Source: Paenibacillus hemerocallicola (lineage in GTDB: Bacteria; Bacillota; Bacilli; Paenibacillales; NBRC-103111). From it: DNA of 57,407 bases. The stretch covers positions 1-57,407 of the forward strand of contig NZ_VDCQ01000051.1 of NCBI RefSeq assembly GCF_006265175.1, given 5' to 3'. Below the pieces are notes generated by a model that worked only from the letters and a program-made list of their open reading frames with translations, ran no database searches and was not told the DNA's origin. This document shows positions 25,322 to 34,141 of the stretch, in pieces. Made by a program: the position numbers and the translations under genes. Position 1 is the stretch's first letter. Every line of letters begins with the position of its first letter.

Positions 25322-26002
25322 TTATAGTACTCTGCGGGCAGATACGTAATGATTGGACCAATACCCCGACGTGAGCGACGATGTGCCTACTCCGTCGAAG
25401 GATGGACTGTTATGTATGAACTGCCCGTTTCCTATGTATATGCCTACGTGACTGATCGTTCCCGAGGTGTTCGTCCAGAAGAAGACGAGATCGCCTTTTT
25501 GCAAATTGCTCTTCGATACGGCGCTGCCGGCGTCTTTCTGGTATCGGGTTCCCCATTTGAGCGACACGCCCTCGAGCCCGAATACGTATTTCGTGAATGC
25601 CGAGCAATCCATGACCGATGTCGGTCTGTTGACGCCGAAATCGTAGCTGACGACGCCTTTGAGCGCCCTGGCGTGAGCGATAATTCGGTCCGCCTTGGCC
25701 GATGCGTTCGAGGAGCCGCCTCCGCCGGATGAACCGCCGGATGAACCGCCCGATCTTACGTAATCGGTGGAGACATAGCCGGTTTTGCCGTTATATGATA
25801 CTTTGTACCAATATGAGTTGACTTTACTCAAAATCTCAATCGATTGACCGGATTTGATCAATTGATAGACCGAGCTGTTGGTAGATGGCGCCGAACGGAA
25901 GTTGACACTCCGTTCTACCGTTCCCGGCGAAGCGAAGGCGCTCGTGGAAATGGTCAGCGACAAGGCGGCGATAGAAACAATGCTCACAATCTTTTTTTTC
26001 AT
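25322..26002 (-). CDS. Secreted SH3b-NlpC/P60 peptidoglycan endopeptidase
   Basis: A 226-residue secreted protein. A signal peptide (residues 1-25, Lys-rich start, hydrophobic core, SAFA cleavage) is followed by a bacterial SH3 domain (about 28-83: VNFRSAPSTNSSVYQLIKSG, WYKVSYNGKTGYVSTDYV). A Ser/Gly linker (84-99) leads to an NlpC/P60 domain with catalytic Cys 133 (MDCSAF), His 185 (SHVGIYIG) and His 197. It would cleave D-Glu-diaminopimelate links in stem peptides. Monocistronic, with its own terminator. Confidence 0.92.
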   Translation of the reverse strand: MKKKIVSIVSIAALSLTISTSAFASPGTVERSVNFRSAPSTNSSVYQLIKSGQSIEILSKVNSYWYKVSYNGKTGYVSTDYVRSGGSSGGSSGGGGSSNASAKADRIIAHARALKGVVSYDFGVNRPTSVMDCSAFTKYVFGLEGVSLKWGTRYQKDAGSAVSKSNLQKGDLVFFWTNTSGTISHVGIYIGNGQFIHNSPSFDGVGTSSLTSGYWSNHYVSARRVL

Positions 26003-26170
26003 GTCATCCCTCCCGTATTTATTGTAGCTTCACTAGAAAGGGATTTCATTGGCAAATTGTTTACATGTAAGGTAATGTGCCCCACATTTTCATCTATTGG
26101 AATATTATTGATATTTATTTTCATGAAGTCGTCGGTTTGCAAAGCTGTCCCTGCCGAGCGAGAAGCGGAT

Positions 26171-27889
26171 TCAGGCCAGCAACCGCGAGGATGCCGGGTC
26201 GATCCGGCCGTTCCGCAGCGCGATCACTTGATCGGCGTACTGCAGCACGAACGGCTTGGCGCTGACCACGAGACAGGTGATGCCCGCAGATCGGCGGAGC
26301 GCGTCGATTCGCTCCCACATGCGGATTTCGGTTTCCGCGTCCAATGCGCTCGAGCTGTCGTCGAGCACCCACAGCTGTGCTTGGCGGGCGGCCATGCGAG
26401 CTACGGCGACACGCTGGCGTTGACCTCCGGACAATGCCGCTCCATTCGGTCCGAGCAGCGTGTCGGCGCCGTCGGGAAAACGCCGTACATCGTCTTCCAG
26501 CACCGACACCTGCAAAGCGTCGTCCAATCTTCCTTCGTCGGGGTACCCGAGCAGTACATTGTCTCTAAAGGTTCCCCCGAACAAAGCCGGCACTTGCGGC
26601 ACATAGCTCGCAACGGGAGGGACGAAAAACCGTGCCGGACTGTCGACGGCCCGTCCATTCCATAGAAGCTCTCCAGAGCTTGCCGGAAGCAGGCCGAGCA
26701 CGGCGCGCAGCAAGGTCGTCTTGCCGGACCCGACCGGACCGGTGACGACGGTGAACGATGCCCGCGGCATCGAAAACGAAATGTCGCGTATACCGGAAGC
26801 CGTTCCGGCGTATGTACAGGTGAAGCGGCGTACTTCGATTCGCTGCAAAACATCCTGCCGTAGCGGAACTTCGTCGCAAGCGGGAAGCTCTCCCTTCAAA
26901 TAGAGGGAATCGCCGGCCGTCAGCTTTCGTACGTGATCGTCGCCCAGCAGTTCACGGATTCTGGCCAGCGCCGATTCCGTTTTGCGGAACCCGGCCGCCG
27001 TCGTACCGAGCAGACGGATCGTGCCTGACACGTATCCGAGGAAATAAAGAAACAAAGTAAAGCTTCCGACCGAGAAATCTCCGGTCCGCATTTTGGTGCC
27101 GATCGTCAGCAGCAGCAGGGCGGTGCCGACATTCACGATATTATCGTACACGGAGGCGAGGACGGTATTGAATACGGCGTTTCGTTTGCCCGCTTCGGCC
27201 CGCTCTTCTCCGACGGCGCCCAGCCTTTCCATGAATGCATTCACGGCATTGTTGATGCGGATCGCTTCATGATGACGGAACATATCGGACAGCATGCCGA
27301 GGAACCGATCGGATGTCAGCTGCTGTCGGTCGTAATGGAATGCGATTCGGCGCTTCAGCCATCGCATGGCAGCGACGGTGAGCAGAAGAGGGGAGAACAA
27401 GGCCGCCGTGGCCGTCCAATCGATAGCAGCCAGCATAACAAGGCCGCATATCGAAAATACGGCGTAGGCGAGAAAATAAGGGATGTCCCACATCAGCGAT
27501 TCCGGCACGCCTACGTCGCTGCGGAGTATATTCGTTAGCTTGCCGTGGCTGACGGGCAGCGGTGTCGCACCCGGCTTCTCCAGAACGAAACGGAACAGGT
27601 TTCGCCGGAAATACGACCGGATGATTTCCGTCCAGCCGTAGCTTAAAGCCAGATCGATCGAATAAGTCAGTGCTTGGATAAGCGGTATGACAATGAGCAG
27701 AGCCGCAATTTCGTACACGATTCCGGGCGTAAGCGCCGATGCGGCGGCATAGTCGAAAAATCGTTTGATCGCTAACCCGGACAGAAGGCCCAATCCCGCG
27801 TAGCCGAAAATACGGATGAGCGTAATGACGCTGTAATTGACCGGGTAGTACCCGAATATGCGGCTCAACACTTTCCAAACGTCCTTCAT
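26171..27889 (-). CDS. ABC exporter half-transporter with degenerate ATP site
   Basis: A 572-residue TM-plus-NBD protein. Walker A is GPVGSGKTT, the signature is intact (LSGGQRQRVAVARM), but the Walker B end reads LWVLDDSSSALD, with Asp where the catalytic Glu normally is. The usual H-loop His is replaced (VVSAKPFVL). It overlaps the partner gene by four bases. This is the pattern of the inactive-site subunit of heterodimeric exporters such as TM287/288 or BmrCD. The substrate is unknown (drug, lipid or peptide). Confidence 0.88.
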   Translation of the reverse strand: MKDVWKVLSRIFGYYPVNYSVITLIRIFGYAGLGLLSGLAIKRFFDYAAASALTPGIVYEIAALLIVIPLIQALTYSIDLALSYGWTEIIRSYFRRNLFRFVLEKPGATPLPVSHGKLTNILRSDVGVPESLMWDIPYFLAYAVFSICGLVMLAAIDWTATAALFSPLLLTVAAMRWLKRRIAFHYDRQQLTSDRFLGMLSDMFRHHEAIRINNAVNAFMERLGAVGEERAEAGKRNAVFNTVLASVYDNIVNVGTALLLLTIGTKMRTGDFSVGSFTLFLYFLGYVSGTIRLLGTTAAGFRKTESALARIRELLGDDHVRKLTAGDSLYLKGELPACDEVPLRQDVLQRIEVRRFTCTYAGTASGIRDISFSMPRASFTVVTGPVGSGKTTLLRAVLGLLPASSGELLWNGRAVDSPARFFVPPVASYVPQVPALFGGTFRDNVLLGYPDEGRLDDALQVSVLEDDVRRFPDGADTLLGPNGAALSGGQRQRVAVARMAARQAQLWVLDDSSSALDAETEIRMWERIDALRRSAGITCLVVSAKPFVLQYADQVIALRNGRIDPASSRLLA

Positions 27890-29631
27890 CCGCCACCTCC
27901 CGCTTTTTTCCGCATGCGGGCATACTCGCTCGACGGATCGTCGGCCAGCAGTCGCGTCTCGCCGAATTCGACGGCCTTTCCGTCACGCATGACGAGCAAG
28001 AAGTCCGTGTTTGCAACGGTAGAAAGCTTATGGGCAATGATGACGACCGTCCGATCCCGCATCAGCTCTTCAATCGCTTGCCGGGTCGCGGATTCGGTGT
28101 CGGGGTCGATTCGGGACGTCGCTTCATCCAGAATGACCAGCTTCGGCCGTTTGAGAAAAGCTCTCGCGGAGGCGATCAATTGGGCTTCGCCCGCAGAGAC
28201 GTTCATTCCGTCCCGGTCGATGGTCGTATCCAGTCCATCGGCAAACCGCCTCGCCCATTCGTCCATGCGCAGCATGCGGAACGTTTCCCATATCAACTCG
28301 TCGCCGACGGTTGCGTCGAACATCGTTACGTTATCCCGCAGTGTCCCCTCGAACAGCTCTACGGATTGGGGGACGTAGGCAATAAGCGTCAGCAGGCTGT
28401 CCGCATCGATGCGCCGAATGTCGGTTCCGTTTATCGAGACCATACCCTGCTGAGCCTCGCACGATCGGAATAAAAGCTTGGCTATCGTCGACTTGCCGCT
28501 GCCGGATCTTCCGATAATTCCGATTGTCCGGTTGGGCGGCAGATCCAGATTGAAGTTCCGGATGACCGGCTTCGTCTCCTCATAGCCGAACGTTACATTG
28601 TCGAATCGGACGGACAAACCTTCGAATTCCCCGATTCGCACGCCGGTCGGGCTGCTGCGGTCTTCTTCGTCGAGCAGCTCGCCGATTCGCTGCAAGGCCG
28701 CACCCGCCTGCTGCAGGTCCGATATTTCGTATACGATATTGCGAAGAGGGACAAGCAGGAGCGTTATATAGTAGTAGACGAGGAACACCGTCCCGAGGCT
28801 CAAATCCGCATTCCGCAGCGTCAACAAGCCGATGCACAGAATGGAGCCGGACAGGATGGCGGCAAGCGTCACGTCGGCCGTATTCAACGAGGTGGCAAGA
28901 ATGGAGCCCGTTTGCTTTCGCGTACGGTATAAACGTCTAAGCCCCCTATAGTACGAAGCCAGCGCAAATGAATTGGCGTCCAAGGCCCGTATGTCTTCCC
29001 TCCCCGTTATCCTCTCGTCCAAATACCCGAGCATTTCGGCCGATTCGGCCAAATAGCCGCGTACGGCCGCTGTGCCATAATTGCCCATTCGGTGCAGCAC
29101 GTAAAGGGCAATGACGGAAAGGACGATTACAACCGCGCCAATAACGGGATGGATGAGCAGAATGGCCGCGGCAATGGCGATGATCAGCAAATGATTGCCT
29201 ATCACTTTCAAAATAAACGCCGACAAAAAGTTGTTCAGCTTCCCGACGTCCCCGTCGATCCGTTCGACCAGCTCGCCGGGAGCGTGCTTCTCGTGAAATT
29301 GCCAATCTCGCTCCAGACAAAGCCGGGTCAATTCGAGCCGAAGCCGGTTCGTGACCGTCCATGTGATGTCGCCTGCGAGAACTTGAACCGCAACCGACGC
29401 GATCTGCCGCAAGGCCGTCAGCCCAAAGAACAGGAACGCCGACATCATCAGCACGGAGGAGCCTTTGCCTTCTTTCGCCTGATCGATGAAAAGCTGGACA
29501 TACCGCGGACTGTAAACTTGCAAACCGATGCCGACCAGGATCAAGGAGAATAGGACGGCGACTTTTGCTTTATGCGGGGACAAGCGGCGCAGCACGAAAA
29601 AGGTACGACTCCGGGTTGAATATAGATCCAT
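27886..29631 (-). CDS. ABC exporter half-transporter, catalytic partner
   Basis: A 581-residue TM-plus-NBD protein with Walker A GRSGSGKST, canonical Walker B VILDEATSRID and an intact H-loop (IAHKLST). Its signature motif is altered (NVSAGEAQLIASA instead of LSGGQ). Paired with the downstream subunit, the altered signature and the Glu-less Walker B face each other in one degenerate site, and the other site stays complete. First gene of the two. Six N-terminal TM segments. Confidence 0.88.
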   Translation of the reverse strand: MDLYSTRSRTFFVLRRLSPHKAKVAVLFSLILVGIGLQVYSPRYVQLFIDQAKEGKGSSVLMMSAFLFFGLTALRQIASVAVQVLAGDITWTVTNRLRLELTRLCLERDWQFHEKHAPGELVERIDGDVGKLNNFLSAFILKVIGNHLLIIAIAAAILLIHPVIGAVVIVLSVIALYVLHRMGNYGTAAVRGYLAESAEMLGYLDERITGREDIRALDANSFALASYYRGLRRLYRTRKQTGSILATSLNTADVTLAAILSGSILCIGLLTLRNADLSLGTVFLVYYYITLLLVPLRNIVYEISDLQQAGAALQRIGELLDEEDRSSPTGVRIGEFEGLSVRFDNVTFGYEETKPVIRNFNLDLPPNRTIGIIGRSGSGKSTIAKLLFRSCEAQQGMVSINGTDIRRIDADSLLTLIAYVPQSVELFEGTLRDNVTMFDATVGDELIWETFRMLRMDEWARRFADGLDTTIDRDGMNVSAGEAQLIASARAFLKRPKLVILDEATSRIDPDTESATRQAIEELMRDRTVVIIAHKLSTVANTDFLLVMRDGKAVEFGETRLLADDPSSEYARMRKKAGGGG

Positions 29632-29790
29632 CGGTTCCTCCTGTAAGTGATGAAATGGATTACTTCAAAAAAATAATGGAAAAATCGGGAAAAGTATAGA
29701 CTTATATTTGCCGCCCGTTTATACTAATAATATGGATGTCAAGGATACCCTACTTGTGTTTACTTATGTCTGAATATTGAACTCAACGAA

Positions 29791-29819
29791 CCCGTACATG
29801 GAATGTACGGGTCTTTTTG
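29791..29819 (+). terminator. Terminator-like hairpin with no assigned upstream gene
   Basis: Perfect 9-bp stem CCCGTACAT/ATGTACGGG, 3-base loop, followed on the plus strand by TCTTTTT. No plus-strand gene lies between 21.1 and 31.0 kb. It could end a small untranslated RNA, or act in reverse for the AraC gene. The rest of 29632-29910 shows no gene. Confidence 0.55.
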
Positions 29820-29910
29820 TCGTTTGCAGAAGATTGACTTGGGAAAGCGCATGCGAGTGATGGTACCGTTTTCCGGCATCGCCGCCGCCGACCAGTTTTA
29901 GCCAAAGCCG

Positions 29911-30720
29911 CTAGCCGTCCCGGCTGCTATTTGCGGCTTCGGCCTTTTTTTCCTTGCGAAGCAAAGACGGCGGCTTGCCGGTTATTTTTCTGAACACCCG
30001 ATTAAAGTAGGTTGGATCGCAAAAACCGAGATAGCTCGAAATTTCGTGAATCGCCATGTCCGATTGGAGCAGCAGATCGTGGGCGACGGAGATACGCAAT
30101 TGGTGAATATACCCAAGTGGAGTTTGGTTGAACACTTCTTTGAAAATATGGATGACGTAGTTGGGCGAGAGCTGGACAAGCTCGCACAGCTGGCCGAGCT
30201 TGATGTCCTCTTTATAGTGCTCCTGGATGTACCTCTCGATTTGGCGGGCGATTTTCAGCTTGTACGAGGAAATGTTTTTCCGCTCCAGCTCCTGCAGCAG
30301 CGAACCGTAAATTTCCGATATCAGGCCGTGGCATACAAATTCGTGGTATGCGCTTTTGTCGATCCACGCCTGGTGCAGCACATGAAATCGTTGTCTGAAA
30401 TATTCCGCCCTATTCGTTTTGAACAGCTCGTACCCTTTCTCGTCGGCGTGGGGAGAGGCGAGCAGCCGGGAAGACGGGTCGAGCTGGAAATGGGCGACGT
30501 ACTTTTGATGCGGGGGATGCGGACCGTTCGTTCCGGATCGGTACGGCCCCGGGCGCACATACAAAATATCGCCTTTGGTCAATTCGGTCTCGAAGTCGTC
30601 CAATTGAAACTGAAACGTACCCTGCACGACAAAAATAATGACATACCTCATCGATTTGATGCGGGATCTTCGCCAGTTCGGAATATTGTCGTCATAAATT
30701 ACATTTTCCAATCGAAGCAT
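29911..30720 (-). CDS. AraC family transcriptional regulator
   Basis: A 269-residue regulator. The N-terminal cupin-like sensor (YVIIFVVQGTFQFQLDDFETELTKGDILYVRPG) is followed by a C-terminal double helix-turn-helix (KLGQLCELVQLSPNYVIHIF and YLGFCDPTYFNRVFRKITGK). Divergent from the GH88/105-like hydrolase at 31033 and most likely its activator in response to a sugar. Genes of this type next to glycoside hydrolases are common in Paenibacillaceae. Confidence 0.88.
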   Translation of the reverse strand: MLRLENVIYDDNIPNWRRSRIKSMRYVIIFVVQGTFQFQLDDFETELTKGDILYVRPGPYRSGTNGPHPPHQKYVAHFQLDPSSRLLASPHADEKGYELFKTNRAEYFRQRFHVLHQAWIDKSAYHEFVCHGLISEIYGSLLQELERKNISSYKLKIARQIERYIQEHYKEDIKLGQLCELVQLSPNYVIHIFKEVFNQTPLGYIHQLRISVAHDLLLQSDMAIHEISSYLGFCDPTYFNRVFRKITGKPPSLLRKEKKAEAANSSRDG

Positions 30721-31032
30721 ACGTATCCCTCCATGTTTGCCATCCTCGGAATTCTTTAAGGTCGAGCTTACATGCGGACAGGAAAAAAAGCAATCTTATT
30801 TACAAGTTTTTAATAGTGAAATCGTTAAGTTTTTGGGATATTCCTAATGGCGTTCCGGATGAAAAAGTCTAAAATAGGATTTAACCCTATCGGGGGAAAT
30901 GCCTTGTTATACCTTGCATATTCCATAGTTGTTGTGATGAAGGGAGCTGAGCGAAGTCGAACGGAGTTTTGCGATTGGATGGAATTAGTTAAAAAATACT
31001 TAAAAATTGTTAAGTTTATTGGGGGACAAACG
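30721..31032. other. Divergent regulatory region between AraC and hydrolase genes
   Basis: AT-rich. Two similar words, GTTAAGTTTTTGGG (30824-30837) and GTTAAGTTTATTGGG (31009-31023), form a spaced direct repeat about 185 bases apart. The second overlaps an inverted repeat CTTAA-N6-TTAAG. They could be AraC binding sites. The frame of the downstream gene is open through part of this region, but no ribosome site supports an earlier start. Confidence 0.4.
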
Positions 31033-32505
31033 GTGTCGAATAACGATGTGCCTGCTTATTATCCGGCGTATATCGCCGCAAACAACGCCGTCGGGACGAT
31101 TCCCGGGGGCAGAAGGCTGCCGCGCGGTTGGACGGCCGTTCAGCTCGATCGGAAGGACGGGCTTTATCTGGAGTGGAAGGATGGCGTGCCTTCGATCGAT
31201 TCGCGGGGTGCAGGCGGGAGCAGACTGCGGATTGCGGTAGCGCTCGACTACAGGGAGGCGCAAAGGGTGGAGGCGTATTTGGGGCGGTCGGAGGAGCGGA
31301 TCGGAAGCTTCGATATCCGTTACGCTTATACGTATCAGCCGTTCGAGATCATTCTCGACGACGAACAGACCCGGGCCGCGATTCGCGAAGGCGTGACGCT
31401 GCGGATGGAAGGAGACGGGCAACCGTTATGGATATTCGACGAGCTGCAGGGCAACGAATCGCGCAAGCTTTTCGTACCCCACTTGCTTATCGGAGGCGGG
31501 GAACGGCGGATGGAGCAGTTCCTGAACAGCATCGCTTCGCTATCCTCGCTGCAGCCATTCGGATGGCTGGAGGGCTGCGTGTTGGACGGCTTGTACGCGC
31601 TGCGTCCGATCGTCGGGGCAAGTCGCATCGATCCGGTAATAGAAGCGCATCTCGGACAATATTTGAGCGCGGATGGGCAGCTTCTGTACGAAGACCTTCA
31701 CGGCCAAGCCGCGGACGATGCGCTGACGACCATCGAAGCGACGCTTCCGCTGGCGATCATTGCCAAGTTCCGACCCGACCATCCGGTCGTAAAACGGGCA
31801 ATCTCGTTCTGGGAGTCGCGATCGGAGGCAAGCGGCGGAGCGATTGTCGACGGCAACTCGATTACGGCGGAAGGGATGTATACGGTTGCATACCCGCAGG
31901 CGGTCATTGCCGCAAAACTGGGGCGGGCGGATTTGGCCGAGCAGGCTATAGGCCAAGCGCTGCTTCGCCGAGACACGCTGGCCAGAGGCAATCATCTGTT
32001 CTTGCGATACAATCGGATGTCGGATACGCATTATTTCCGCAGCTGGTCGCGGGCCTATGCCTGGTACATGCTCGGTATGACGCGAACCTGGCACGAGCTT
32101 AAACATTCCGAGTTCGGCCGGTTGCCGGGCGTCGGGGAGATGGAACAAGAATTGAAAAGAATAGCGGATGTCGCCATGCATTGGGTACGGCCGGAAGGAC
32201 TATGGACAGCATTCCTGTCCGAGCCGGAAACCGCTCCGGAAACCTCGGGCTCGGTCGGGATCGCCGCGGCACTTGCATTGGGAGCCAATTACGGCCTGCT
32301 CGGGCAGCATCATTACGATGCGGCGGCAAAAACGCTGGAAGCGATTCGGCCGCATTTGACTCCGGACGGCATTCTATCGGGCGTCACTCAGCATAATGCG
32401 GGCGGGATCGAGCTGCAGACCTGCGGCTATCGCGTGTTGTCGCAGATGGGAATGGGGCTGCTTGCGCAGCTGTATGCGGCGGTTCAAGAGCATCGGTCCG
32501 CATAA
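31033..32505 (+). CDS. Glycoside hydrolase, GH88/GH105-like (alpha/alpha)6 barrel
   Basis: A 490-residue protein starting at GTG 31033, preceded by GGGGGAC; 62 upstream in-frame codons are excluded. The C-terminal 300 residues alternate helices with the pattern of unsaturated glucuronyl/rhamnogalacturonyl hydrolases: GQAADDALTTIEATLPLAII, MSDTHYFRSWSRAYAWYMLGM, PETSGSVGIAAALALG. The N-terminal 190 residues look like a beta-rich accessory domain. No signal peptide, so it acts on imported oligosaccharides. Family level is uncertain. Confidence 0.55.
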   Translation: MSNNDVPAYYPAYIAANNAVGTIPGGRRLPRGWTAVQLDRKDGLYLEWKDGVPSIDSRGAGGSRLRIAVALDYREAQRVEAYLGRSEERIGSFDIRYAYTYQPFEIILDDEQTRAAIREGVTLRMEGDGQPLWIFDELQGNESRKLFVPHLLIGGGERRMEQFLNSIASLSSLQPFGWLEGCVLDGLYALRPIVGASRIDPVIEAHLGQYLSADGQLLYEDLHGQAADDALTTIEATLPLAIIAKFRPDHPVVKRAISFWESRSEASGGAIVDGNSITAEGMYTVAYPQAVIAAKLGRADLAEQAIGQALLRRDTLARGNHLFLRYNRMSDTHYFRSWSRAYAWYMLGMTRTWHELKHSEFGRLPGVGEMEQELKRIADVAMHWVRPEGLWTAFLSEPETAPETSGSVGIAAALALGANYGLLGQHHYDAAAKTLEAIRPHLTPDGILSGVTQHNAGGIELQTCGYRVLSQMGMGLLAQLYAAVQEHRSA

Positions 32506-32546
32506 GGCGAACCGCATTGTGCCGGGGGCGGATAGTTCATGATAAG

Positions 32547-32558
32547 TAAAGCGCTTTA
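32547..32558 (+). promoter_or_regulatory. cre-like CcpA site before the binding-protein gene
   Basis: Perfect 12-bp palindrome TAAAGCGCTTTA, matching the core of cre boxes (AAAGCGCTTT), 33 bases before the 32592 start. It suggests carbon catabolite control. Confidence 0.55.
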
Positions 32559-32591
32559 TCCGATAATTTTTAAAAAACGGAGGGTATCGGT

Positions 32592-33938
32592 ATGAGGAAA
32601 TATCGCGCAGGTGCAAGCGTTGCATGCGCGGCCATGCTGGCTGTATGGGCAGCAGGCTGCAGCGGCAATACGGACAACAATCCGCAGCAAGGGGCTGGCG
32701 CGGATTCGACCGGCAAGCAGGCGGAAGCGAAGCCGCAGGAACCGATCGAGATCGTATTGTACGGCGGGCAATCGAACTGGACCGAGGAAATGTTCGACGC
32801 TCTTTACGGGAACGCCATCAAGAAGAAGTTCCCGCATATTACCCCGAAGCTGATTCCGAACAGCAATACGCCGCTGGAACAGTTGATCACGACGGGAACT
32901 CCGTTCGACCTGATGCTCGTAACCCCGTCCGGTACGCGTCGGATGGTAATGGATTACAATCTGCATACGGATTTGTCGCAAATGATTCAAGCAAACAAAT
33001 TCGATTTGAACCGGTTCGACAAAACGATTATCGATACGCAGCGCGATATTGCCAAAGGCGGTCTTTACGGTCTTCCGGCCTTTACCCAGTTTCAGGTGCT
33101 GTTCTACAACCGCACGATTTTCGACAAATTCGGAGTAGCCTATCCGAAATCCGGCATGACCTACGATGAGCTGTACGAGACTGCGGTCAAATTGAGCCGG
33201 ATCGAAGGCGGCGTGAAATATTACGGACTCGGCACGAATATATTGTGGCAATACCGGACAAGTCAGCTGCCGGTAGCGCTCGTCGATCCGGCGACGAACA
33301 AGTCTGCCTTTGATGACAAGGTCAAGGTCATATTTGAAAACTGGCTGCGGTTTTTCAAAATTCCCGGATTCGAAGCGACGGATAGAATGGCGAAGGGCTC
33401 CGATTTGGAAAACATGTTTTTCAAGGAGCAGACGCTGGCCATGTATCCGCACTATACGAACGTCGCCCGGAGACTGCCCGATACGGAAGTATTGAACTGG
33501 GACGTCGTGTCCATGCCTCACTACAAGGAAGCGGCCGGGGTAGCGCCTTCGGTCGATCCGTACTACATGTATGTCATGTCCAACAGCAAGCATAAGCAAG
33601 CCGCCTTCGAGGTCGCCGCCTTTTTGACCTCGACGGAGGTTCAGGTCGAATTGGCGAAGGAAGGCTTTACGCCGGCGATCAACACGCCGGAAGTAAAGGC
33701 GGCTTTCGGTCTGAACAACAAAAACTACAAGGGCAAAAACATCAACGCGTTTTTCCCGGAGAAGTTCGCCGCGGCTCCCCCGTTCTCGCCCTATTATGCT
33801 ATCGCCGATACGAGCATCCAGGCCGTATTCGCGGAGGTCGTCGCGGGCAAAAAGGACGTCAATACGGCATTGCGCGAAGCCGAGGCGACTTCGAACAAGC
33901 GAATCGAGGAGCAAATCGCCACGACCGGCGCGAAGTGA
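32592..33938 (+). CDS. ABC-type sugar-binding lipoprotein (family 1 solute-binding protein)
   Basis: A 448-residue exported lipoprotein with lipobox WAAGC (Cys 23) and a Gly/Asn/Gln-rich linker. The binding-protein fold shows as LYGGQSNWTEEMFDALYG, PFDLMLVTPSGTRRM, YGLPAFTQFQVLFYNRTIFDKFGV. GGAGGG precedes the ATG. It follows the hydrolase, so it likely captures the same oligosaccharide. No permease gene is adjacent. Clearly paralogous to the lipoprotein at 38929 (shared F-D-L/I-x-x-T-P-S-G and F-Y-N segments). Confidence 0.85.
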   Translation: MRKYRAGASVACAAMLAVWAAGCSGNTDNNPQQGAGADSTGKQAEAKPQEPIEIVLYGGQSNWTEEMFDALYGNAIKKKFPHITPKLIPNSNTPLEQLITTGTPFDLMLVTPSGTRRMVMDYNLHTDLSQMIQANKFDLNRFDKTIIDTQRDIAKGGLYGLPAFTQFQVLFYNRTIFDKFGVAYPKSGMTYDELYETAVKLSRIEGGVKYYGLGTNILWQYRTSQLPVALVDPATNKSAFDDKVKVIFENWLRFFKIPGFEATDRMAKGSDLENMFFKEQTLAMYPHYTNVARRLPDTEVLNWDVVSMPHYKEAAGVAPSVDPYYMYVMSNSKHKQAAFEVAAFLTSTEVQVELAKEGFTPAINTPEVKAAFGLNNKNYKGKNINAFFPEKFAAAPPFSPYYAIADTSIQAVFAEVVAGKKDVNTALREAEATSNKRIEEQIATTGAK

Positions 33939-34071
33939 CGGCATCGGACAAGCGACTGGGACATATAGATTCATAGGATCGGACGGGGCGGCCGCTTGGC
34001 CGCCTTTGCCCATTTTTCCGGGCTTCGTTCCGATCCAAAAATTTATACTACCTGAAATTGTAAATATCCAT

Positions 34072-34077
34072 TATAAT
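34072..34077 (+). promoter_or_regulatory. -10 box TATAAT of the ABC/DUF1854 pair
   Basis: Perfect TATAAT 65 bases before the start at 34142; the -35 is poor. Placement argues against the earlier in-frame ATG codons. Confidence 0.4.
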
Positions 34078-34141
34078 GGTGGATGTGAAAGGCGAACAAA
34101 TGTTCTATGATCAATTCGGGAGAAGAGAGAGGAGTGGCGCC

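Noticed and set aside
30847-31032. 62-codon N-terminal extension of the GH88/105-like gene
   Set aside because: No ribosome site at the upstream ATG; GTG 31033 has GGGGGA at good spacing and the extension falls in the AT-rich control region.
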